Source: Crocinitomicaceae bacterium (GTDB taxonomy: Bacteria; Bacteroidota; Bacteroidia; Flavobacteriales_D; Crocinitomicaceae). From it: 11,161 nucleotides of DNA. Of the stretch, positions 5,991 to 11,161 are shown one piece after another. The position numbers and the translations under genes were made by a program. Under the pieces are notes generated by a model. It made no database searches and was not told where the DNA came from. It saw nothing but the letters and a program-made list of their open reading frames with translations. The stretch spans positions 1-11,161 of the forward strand of contig JAURHO010000048.1 in assembly GCA_030833265.1 (NCBI GenBank), given 5' to 3'. Position 1 is the stretch's first letter; the number at the start of each line of letters is the position of its first letter.

Positions 5991-7682
5991 ATGACTTTAA
6001 AGTATTTCAAGCCAGCCCTTTTCCTCGGATCCAGTGTTCTATTCATGAGCTCTTGCGATCTTGTTAAAGACATTACTTACACAGTAAATCCTAATCCGTT
6101 AGAAATGCATGCGGATTCTGTGAAGGTTTCTATTACCGTAAATGTTCCTGAGAAAGGCATCCAAAAGAAAGCAAAGGCAGAAATTACACCTAAAATTGGT
6201 AACACCGCGATCGGCACATGGTATGTCAACGGTTCTAAAGTAACCGGTAACGGCACTACCATCGATTTCAAAACAGGCGGAACCGCTACTTTTGAAGAAA
6301 CCATCGCTTACACGCCAGAAATGGAAGCAGCGGATCTCGTGATTACCGGTAAACTCTACAAGCAAACCAAAGAAAAAGGAGCGCTTCCTGAAACTAAAAT
6401 TGCCGATGCAACAATCATCACGCCTTATTTAGTAGACAAAACTTTCAAAGTTTTGACTGAAGAAGATGCCTTGGTGCGTCAGTTTGACAAAACAACTACT
6501 GCTACCTTTAATTTTGAAAGAGGTAAGTCAGCTATTCGTCCTGCTGAATTAAAAGATCAAGATCTTACTGCGTTAATTTCTTGGATTCAGGCTGCTCAAA
6601 GCAATCCTAAAATCAAAATTACAGGTATTGAAATTAACGGATATGCTTCTCCAGATGGGGAAGTTTCTAAAAACGATAACCTATCGTCAGATCGTACGGT
6701 TGCAGCGCGCAAAGCGTTAACTGACCTCATGAAAAAGGCAAAACTTACGGCCTACGCTGACACTTCTGCTTACCAACTTGCAAAATTTGGTGAAGACTTC
6801 GAAGGTTTCAAAAGTCAACTTGCTGCAACAGCATCTATTCCAGAAGCCGATAAAAACTTATTTATTCGCATCCTTGAAATGACCAAAGATCCTGAGCAAC
6901 GCGAAAAGGACATGATCAATCTCGGAAAAGCTTACACCGAACTTGAAAGCGACGTTTTCCCAATGATTCGTCGTGCTGTTGTTGTGGTAAAATACACAGA
7001 ATATGGCCTTTCTGACGACGAATTGAAAAGCGCTGTTGTCAACAATCCAAATTCCCTTTCTGTAGAAGAATTACTCTTCACAGCAGGAAAATTAACTTCT
7101 GACCTCAATCAAAAAGCTACTATCTACGGAATTGCTGCAGCCAACTACGCACAAGACCACCGCACCCACACCAACCTCGGTGCAACGCTTTTTGAACTTA
7201 ACAAAACCAAAGAAGCTGCTGCTGCTTTCAAAAAAGCAAATGACCTCAAAGCAAATGCTGTAACAGATAACAACTTGGCAGCAAGCCTTATCCTTGAAGG
7301 AAATCGCGCGGCGGCTAAAAAACTCTTGCGTTCTAAAACAACTGTTTCTGGTTACAACCAAGGAATAATTGACATCATGGAAGGCAATTACAGCGCTGCT
7401 GAGAAAAACATTAGCCAAAATAGCTACAACCTTGTTCTTGCACTAGTTCTTCAAGACAAAACTGACCTCGCTAGAAAAGCTGCTGCAAACGTAAAAGAAA
7501 CTGCCGAACTTGCCTATCTAAAAGCAATCATTGAAGCCAGAAGTGGAAGCAATGTTGACGCGGTTGTTGCGCCTTTGAAAATAGCGATTTCTAAAAATGC
7601 AGCTCTTAAAGCTAAAGCAGCCAAAGACCGCGAGTTCCTCAAATACATGAACGAAGCAACATTCATTGATTTAGTGAAATAA
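5991..7682 (+). CDS. Predicted outer-membrane lipoprotein with an OmpA-like and a TPR-like region
   Basis: The specific function is not recognised. The 563-residue product starts with a lipoprotein signal peptide ending in the lipobox MSSC, with Cys22 lipidated; I see no other cysteine. Residues about 30-150 are rich in alternating hydrophobic and polar residues and look like a beta-sandwich. Residues about 168-337 resemble an OmpA C-terminal domain: ATFNFERGKSAI first, then GYASPDGEVSKNDNLSSDRT with the Asp and Arg positions that bind peptidoglycan diaminopimelate in that family, and finally PMIRRAVVVVKY, comparable to the closing NRRVEI strand. Some 75 residues separate the two halves, more than in standard OmpA. 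Residues about 358-545 are Ala-rich helical pairs of TPR type (for example LGATLFELNKTKEAAAAFKKA). Inference: a lipid-anchored protein contacting peptidoglycan, possibly a scaffold. It has its own promoter and a strong terminator, and a codon choice rich in GCT and TCT suggests good expression. Confidence 0.8.
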   Translation: MTLKYFKPALFLGSSVLFMSSCDLVKDITYTVNPNPLEMHADSVKVSITVNVPEKGIQKKAKAEITPKIGNTAIGTWYVNGSKVTGNGTTIDFKTGGTATFEETIAYTPEMEAADLVITGKLYKQTKEKGALPETKIADATIITPYLVDKTFKVLTEEDALVRQFDKTTTATFNFERGKSAIRPAELKDQDLTALISWIQAAQSNPKIKITGIEINGYASPDGEVSKNDNLSSDRTVAARKALTDLMKKAKLTAYADTSAYQLAKFGEDFEGFKSQLAATASIPEADKNLFIRILEMTKDPEQREKDMINLGKAYTELESDVFPMIRRAVVVVKYTEYGLSDDELKSAVVNNPNSLSVEELLFTAGKLTSDLNQKATIYGIAAANYAQDHRTHTNLGATLFELNKTKEAAAAFKKANDLKANAVTDNNLAASLILEGNRAAAKKLLRSKTTVSGYNQGIIDIMEGNYSAAEKNISQNSYNLVLALVLQDKTDLARKAAANVKETAELAYLKAIIEARSGSNVDAVVAPLKIAISKNAALKAKAAKDREFLKYMNEATFIDLVK

Positions 7683-7699
7683 GCTTCAAATTCACATTT

Positions 7700-7731
7700 A
7701 AAAATCCTGAAGAAATTCAGGATTTTTTTTT
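7700..7731 (+). terminator. Rho-independent terminator after the OmpA/TPR lipoprotein gene
   Basis: A perfect 12-base-pair stem (AAAAATCCTGAA at 7700-7711 with TTCAGGATTTTT at 7716-7727) closes on a GAAA tetraloop and runs into nine T residues (7723-7731). It starts 18 bases after the stop codon and separates this gene from clpP. Confidence 0.92.
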
Positions 7732-7766
7732 GTGCGCTATTCAGCAATTAAGCCAACCTTTATCGT

Positions 7767-7774
7767 TAATTTTG
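7767..7774 (+). promoter_or_regulatory. Bacteroidota-type -7 box upstream of clpP
   Basis: TAATTTTG matches TAnnTTTG exactly and lies 22 bases before the clpP ATG, beyond the preceding terminator. No convincing TTTG -33 element is visible at the expected distance, so this may be a weak promoter or one that relies on another factor. Confidence 0.45.
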
Positions 7775-7796
7775 AGACCTTAAATAAACACAAATT

Positions 7797-8462
7797 ATGG
7801 ACAGCCACGAATTTCGCAAATACGCAACCAAACATATGGGCATCAGCAGCATGTCTGTAGATCACTATATCGAATCTTCCATGACACCTTACATCATTGA
7901 AGAGCGCCCTTTAAACATGACCCAAATGGATGTCTTCTCAAGACTCATGATGGATCGCATCATTTTCTTGGGTACCGGTATCAATGACCAAGTTGCCAAT
8001 ATTATCAATGCACAACTTTTATTTTTGGAGTCTGTTGACGCCAAAAAAGATATTCAAATCTACTTGAATTCACCAGGCGGATCCGTTTACGCTGGTCTAG
8101 GCATCTATGACACCATGCAATATATCCGCCCTGACGTTGCCACTATTTGTACCGGTATGGCAGCATCTATGGGAGCTGTTTTACTTTGTGCAGGTGCTGA
8201 AGGCAAGCGCAGTGCACTCAAACACTCCAGAGTCATGATTCACCAACCTTTAGGTGGAGCACAAGGTCAGGCTTCTGACATCGAAATCACCGCTCGTGAA
8301 ATTCAAAAACTCAAAAAAGAACTTTACGATATCATCGCCACTCATACCAAACAAGACTACGACAAAGTTTGGGCAGACTCCGACCGCGACTACTGGATGA
8401 CCTCCGAAGAAGCAAAGTCTTATGGCATGGTAGACGAAGTTTTATTACGCAACCCGAAATAA
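7797..8462 (+). CDS. clpP: ATP-dependent Clp protease proteolytic subunit
   Basis: ClpP forms a double seven-subunit ring whose internal serine protease sites degrade proteins fed in by ClpX or another Clp ATPase. The 221-residue product carries the catalytic triad Ser124 (GMAASMGA), His149 (VMIHQPLGG) and Asp198 (SDRDYW); the spacings of 25 and 49 residues equal those in E. coli ClpP. LNSPGGSVYAGLG at 90-102 is the substrate-binding strand region. About 30 residues before the conserved core probably form a propeptide removed on assembly. ATG 7797 fits the MDxxxEFxKYAxKHxGI-type start I recall for flavobacterial ClpP; a start at Met14 would lose part of it. It follows its own promoter and lies 3 bases before clpX, so the two subunits are made from one message. 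Confidence 0.97.
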   Translation: MDSHEFRKYATKHMGISSMSVDHYIESSMTPYIIEERPLNMTQMDVFSRLMMDRIIFLGTGINDQVANIINAQLLFLESVDAKKDIQIYLNSPGGSVYAGLGIYDTMQYIRPDVATICTGMAASMGAVLLCAGAEGKRSALKHSRVMIHQPLGGAQGQASDIEITAREIQKLKKELYDIIATHTKQDYDKVWADSDRDYWMTSEEAKSYGMVDEVLLRNPK

Positions 8463-8465
8463 GGA

Positions 8466-9698
8466 ATGGCTAAAAAAGAAACAACTTGTTCTTTTTGTGG
8501 CTCGCCACGATCAAGCGTAAATATGCTCATTGCGGGCGTAAATGGTCACATCTGTGATTCTTGCGCAAGCCAAGCGAGCAAAATCGTACAAGAAGAATTA
8601 GCGGGAACTACAACTGCTAATCAAGGCGTACATCAAGGGCTGAACTTATTGAAACCACAAGAAATTAAGGCTCATCTTGATCAATACGTCATTGGTCAAC
8701 AAGATGCTAAAAAAGTACTGTCTGTTGCCGTATACAACCACTTCAAGCGCCTCAAGCAAAAAACATCTGAAAACGAAGTAGAGATTGAGAAATCAAATGT
8801 GATGCTCGTGGGCAGAACCGGAACAGGTAAAACCTTATTGGCAAAATCCATTGCCAAACTGCTCAATGTGCCGTTCTGCATTGCAGATGCTACCGTACTC
8901 ACCGAGGCCGGTTATGTAGGCGAAGACGTTGAAAGCATTTTATCTCGTTTGTTGCAAGCTGCCGATTACAACGTTGAAAGCGCCCAAATGGGGATTGTTT
9001 TCATTGACGAAGTCGATAAAATTGCCCGTAAAAACGATAACCCAAGCATTACCCGTGATGTTTCTGGCGAAGGTGTTCAACAAGCTTTATTAAAGTTACT
9101 TGAAGGCGCAACGGTCAATGTGCCACCGCAAGGAGGACGCAAACACCCAGAGCAGAAAATGATTTCAATTGACACCAAAAACATCCTCTTTATTTGTGGA
9201 GGAGCTTTTGATGGCATCGAGAAACTCATCGCCAATCGCGTGAACCGTCAGACCATTGGTTTTTCTTCAGAACACGACCAAAGCATAGAGCAAGACTCTT
9301 TGCTTAAATACATTTCGCCTACAGATGTCAGGTCTTTTGGTCTTATTCCAGAACTCATTGGTCGCTTCCCAGTACTCACTTATCTAGAGCCACTCAAAGA
9401 AGCCGACCTCAAAAGAATTTTAACAGAACCGAAAAACGCATTGGTCAAACAATACACCAAGCTTTTTGATATGGACAGCGTCAAGCTCGAACTCGATCAA
9501 GAGGTCCTTGACTTTATTGTTCAAAAGGCCATGGAATTTGGTTTGGGTGCGCGTGGCCTTCGCTCTATCTGTGAAGCCATCCTCACTGATGCCATGTTCG
9601 AATTGCCTGGTTCAAACAAAAAATCTTTACACGTTAATTTAGAATACGCTACCCAACAATTTAGCAAATCAAAAATAGCAACACTTAAAGTTGCATAA
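8466..9698 (+). CDS. clpX: ATP-dependent Clp protease ATP-binding subunit ClpX
   Basis: ClpX is the hexameric AAA+ unfoldase that selects substrates and threads them into ClpP. The 410-residue product is complete. An N-terminal zinc-binding domain has Cys8, Cys11, Cys30 and Cys33. The AAA+ module has Walker A GRTGTGKT at 116-123, pore loop GYVGED at 149-154, Walker B IVFIDEVD at 177-184, the RKH loop at 225-227, Arg300 in ELIGRF as candidate arginine finger, and sensor 2 GARGLR with Arg363. The IGF loop that docks on ClpP is at 264-266, which shows that it partners a ClpP. Walker A has Arg at the second position where many ClpX proteins have Pro. The AAGGA directly before the ATG is too close to act as a ribosome-binding site. 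No hairpin terminator is seen in the 53 bases before pdhB. Confidence 0.97.
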   Translation: MAKKETTCSFCGSPRSSVNMLIAGVNGHICDSCASQASKIVQEELAGTTTANQGVHQGLNLLKPQEIKAHLDQYVIGQQDAKKVLSVAVYNHFKRLKQKTSENEVEIEKSNVMLVGRTGTGKTLLAKSIAKLLNVPFCIADATVLTEAGYVGEDVESILSRLLQAADYNVESAQMGIVFIDEVDKIARKNDNPSITRDVSGEGVQQALLKLLEGATVNVPPQGGRKHPEQKMISIDTKNILFICGGAFDGIEKLIANRVNRQTIGFSSEHDQSIEQDSLLKYISPTDVRSFGLIPELIGRFPVLTYLEPLKEADLKRILTEPKNALVKQYTKLFDMDSVKLELDQEVLDFIVQKAMEFGLGARGLRSICEAILTDAMFELPGSNKKSLHVNLEYATQQFSKSKIATLKVA

Positions 9699-9701
9699 GC
9701 A

Positions 9702-9731
9702 TTTGTAGTTTCTGACTTATTTGTAATTTTG
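9702..9731 (+). promoter_or_regulatory. Bacteroidota-type promoter for pdhB
   Basis: TTTG at 9702-9705 is followed after 18 bases by TAATTTTG at 9724-9731, matching both elements. It begins 4 bases after the clpX stop and predicts a start near 9738, with a leader of about 14 bases to ATG 9752. pdhB therefore probably has its own promoter, with possible read-through from clpPX. Confidence 0.6.
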
Positions 9732-9751
9732 CTAATTGTAAAAATGACACT

Positions 9752-10729
9752 ATGAAAACCCTACAGTTCAGAGAAGCCTTAAGAGAAGCCATGTCCGAAG
9801 AAATGCGTCGCGATGAAAACGTATTTTTACTCGGAGAAGAAGTTGCCGAATACAATGGTGCCTACAAGGTATCTCAAGGCATGCTCGATGAATTTGGACC
9901 AAAGCGCGTGATTGATACACCAATTGCCGAACTCGGTTTTTCGGGTATTGCTGTTGGTGCTGCCATGAATGGCCTTCGCCCAATTGTAGAATTCATGACC
10001 TGGAACTTCGCCATTTTAGCAGCTGACCAAATCATCAACTCGGCAGCCAAAATGCTTCAGATGTCAGGTGGCCAATATGGTTGTCCGATCGTATTTCGCG
10101 GCGGAAACGGAACTGCAGGTCAGTTAGCCGCTACGCACTCACAAAGTTTTGAAGCATTTTATGCCCACGTACCAGGCCTAAAAGTAATTACACCTTCAAA
10201 TCCAGCAGATGCCAAAGGCTTATTAAAAGCCGCTATCCGCGACAACGACCCCGTTGTTTTCTTAGAGTCTGAGAAAATGTACGGAGACAAAGGAGAAGTT
10301 CCTGAAGGGGAATACATCATTCCAATCGGAGTTGCCGATGTCAAAAGAAAAGGTACAGATATCACATTGGTAACTTTTGGTAAAATCATCAAAGTTGCAC
10401 AAGAAGCAGCTGAAGTGCTTGCCAAAGAAAACATCAGCGTTGAAATCATCGATTTACGTACCATTCGTCCGCTAGACTACGGAACCGTTGTCGAATCTAT
10501 TAAGAAAACAAACCGTTGTATAGTTGTTGAAGAATCTTGGCCTTTGGCAAGTATTTCTTCTGAAATCGCATATCACCTACAACGCTATGCTTTTGATTAC
10601 CTCGACGCACCTGTTCAACGCGTAACCCAAACCGATACACCGTTTGCCTTCTCACCAACGCTCATCGACGAAGCTTTACCAAATGTTGAGCGCATCGTGA
10701 AGGCCGTAAAAGCAACATTGTACAGATAA
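9752..10729 (+). CDS. pdhB: Pyruvate dehydrogenase E1 component, beta subunit
   Basis: This is the beta chain of the heterotetrameric E1 enzyme that decarboxylates pyruvate with thiamine diphosphate and passes the acetyl group to lipoyl-E2. The 325-residue length is standard. Features include LLGEEVAEYNGAYKVSQG at 26-43, then DTPIAELGFSGIAVGAA (55-71) with Glu60 matching the glutamate that activates thiamine diphosphate in human E1 beta. They are followed by FRGGNGTAGQLAATHSQSFE (115-134), PGLKVITPSNPADAKGLL (141-158), and a transketolase C-terminal domain from about 195 with IDLRTIRPLD. Branched-chain 2-oxoacid E1 beta is similar, but the overall sequence reads as the pyruvate enzyme. No E1 alpha gene is adjacent, so it must lie elsewhere; from memory, separated E1 genes are common in Bacteroidota. 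It has its own promoter and terminator. Confidence 0.93.
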   Translation: MKTLQFREALREAMSEEMRRDENVFLLGEEVAEYNGAYKVSQGMLDEFGPKRVIDTPIAELGFSGIAVGAAMNGLRPIVEFMTWNFAILAADQIINSAAKMLQMSGGQYGCPIVFRGGNGTAGQLAATHSQSFEAFYAHVPGLKVITPSNPADAKGLLKAAIRDNDPVVFLESEKMYGDKGEVPEGEYIIPIGVADVKRKGTDITLVTFGKIIKVAQEAAEVLAKENISVEIIDLRTIRPLDYGTVVESIKKTNRCIVVEESWPLASISSEIAYHLQRYAFDYLDAPVQRVTQTDTPFAFSPTLIDEALPNVERIVKAVKATLYR

Positions 10730-10749
10730 CAAGAATTTACTTTTCGTTG

Positions 10750-10781
10750 AAAAGGAATCTCGATGAGATTCCTTTTTTTTT
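10750..10781 (+). terminator. Rho-independent terminator after pdhB
   Basis: A perfect 12-base-pair stem (AAAAGGAATCTC at 10750-10761 with GAGATTCCTTTT at 10765-10776) with a GAT loop leads into nine T residues (10773-10781). It starts 21 bases after the pdhB stop and insulates the gene from rpsL. Confidence 0.92.
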
Positions 10782-10821
10782 GAAAATCAAGCAATAAAAA
10801 GCCGAATATTTTTCAAACGCT

Positions 10822-10852
10822 CTTGGTTTATAAAAATAAATAGTTATCTTTG
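10822..10852 (+). promoter_or_regulatory. Promoter of rpsL (start of the str operon)
   Basis: CTTG at 10822-10825 is followed after 19 bases by TATCTTTG at 10845-10852, a full TAnnTTTG match continuing into CACC. This is the best-looking promoter in the window, as expected for a ribosomal protein operon. Transcription would start near 10857-10859, giving a leader of about 50 bases. Confidence 0.7.
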
Positions 10853-10853
10853 C

Positions 10854-10877
10854 ACCCCTCAAAGTGCGTTTGGGGGT
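10854..10877 (+). other. GC-rich hairpin at the start of the rpsL leader
   Basis: ACCCC-t-CAAA (10854-10863) pairs with TTTG-GGGGT (10869-10877) around a GTGCG loop: nine base pairs with one bulged T at 10859. It stands out in an otherwise A/T-rich leader. The first bases of the left arm may fall upstream of the true transcript start, which would weaken the structure in RNA. The rest of the leader to ATG 10910 is A/T-rich, without a Shine-Dalgarno sequence. Confidence 0.4.
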
Positions 10878-10909
10878 TATTATTTATTATATAAAAACAA
10901 GAGTATTTT

Positions 10910-11161
10910 ATGCCAACTATTCAACAATTAGTTCGCAAAGGAAGAACTGCGGTAGTGAAGAAAAGTAAGTCTGCTGCGCTTGATTCATGTCCACAACGCA
11001 AAGGTGTTTGCGTTCGTGTGTACACGACAACTCCTAAAAAGCCGAACTCGGCCATGCGAAAGGTAGCGCGTGTACGTTTGACCAATGGAAAAGAAGTCAA
11101 CGCTTACATCGGTGGTGAAGGCCACAATCTTCAAGAACACTCATTAGTACTTGTGCGAGGA
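10910..11161 (+). CDS. rpsL: 30S ribosomal protein S12 (N-terminal part, runs off window)
   Basis: S12 sits at the decoding centre of the small ribosomal subunit and affects accuracy and streptomycin response. The frame is open for 84 codons to the window edge, about two thirds of a typical S12 of 124-137 residues. It starts MPTIQQLVRKGR and contains CPQRKGVCVRVY (27-38), then TTTPKKPNSAMRKVARVRL (39-57) and GGEGHNLQEHS (68-78), all highly conserved. Lys43 and Lys44 are both present, so the common resistance change at Lys43 is not seen; the second hot spot near residue 88 lies outside the window. rpsL normally opens an operon with rpsG and fusA; those genes would lie downstream. It has its own promoter and a leader of about 50 bases. 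Confidence 0.97.
   Translation, partial: MPTIQQLVRKGRTAVVKKSKSAALDSCPQRKGVCVRVYTTTPKKPNSAMRKVARVRLTNGKEVNAYIGGEGHNLQEHSLVLVRG

Noticed and set aside
7092..7418. 108-codon minus-strand open frame opposite the OmpA/TPR lipoprotein
   Set aside because: It lies inside a confident gene and reflects its codon bias; the product resembles no known protein.
8461..8465. AAGGA directly before the clpX ATG as a Shine-Dalgarno site
   Set aside because: There is no spacer before the ATG, and Bacteroidota generally do not use Shine-Dalgarno pairing.
10159..10464. 101-codon minus-strand open frame opposite pdhB
   Set aside because: It is a shadow of the conserved pdhB coding sequence, without a promoter or recognisable domain.
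1..11161. Search for CRISPR arrays, insertion sequences, tRNA genes, attachment sites or a defence system
   Set aside because: No repeated spacer-like units, transposase, terminal repeats or cloverleaf-type sequences were seen; nearly all of the window is accounted for by core genes with short intergenic gaps, none over 300 bases.

Overview
The window looks like core chromosome from a member of the Bacteroidota, most likely order Flavobacteriales. Four things point there. Seven genes are complete and two are cut by the window edges in miaB and rpsL; all intergenic promoters carry the Bacteroidota-type TAnnTTTG -7 box; start codons sit behind A/T-rich leaders with no usable Shine-Dalgarno sequence; and an adjacent gldE-gldD pair, a gliding-motility signature of this phylum, is present. 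The ClpP, GldD and MiaB sequences also read like flavobacterial versions. Genus cannot be fixed from sequence alone.

Layout. Positions 1-625 (minus strand) hold the N-terminal part of miaB, a tRNA methylthiotransferase. It is divergent from topA across a 181-base region that contains one promoter in each direction and two perfect palindromes. From 807 to 5928 there is a tight plus-strand cluster, topA - ssb - gldE - gldD - folK, with gaps of 22 and 3 bases and then overlaps of 14 and 13 bases; it is almost certainly one transcription unit. It mixes DNA topology and ssDNA binding, a membrane CBS-domain protein and a lipoprotein of the gliding/secretion machinery, and a folate biosynthesis enzyme. 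A separate promoter drives a large predicted lipoprotein with OmpA-like and TPR-like regions (5991-7682), closed by a strong hairpin terminator. Then come the protease pair clpP-clpX (7797-9698, 3-base gap), a stand-alone pdhB (9752-10729) with its own promoter and terminator, and finally the promoter, leader and first 84 codons of rpsL (S12), which normally opens the str ribosomal operon.

How the genes work together. ClpP and ClpX form one ATP-dependent protease. GldE and GldD belong to the same gliding-motility set, whose other members lie outside the window. TopA and SSB both act on DNA during replication and repair. The remaining genes are housekeeping functions without an obvious shared pathway. 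No mobile element, CRISPR array, tRNA, rRNA or sign of recent transfer was seen. I found no undescribed defence or mobile system; the points most worth checking are the palindromes between miaB and topA, the architecture of the OmpA/TPR lipoprotein, and the GC-rich hairpin at the start of the rpsL leader.
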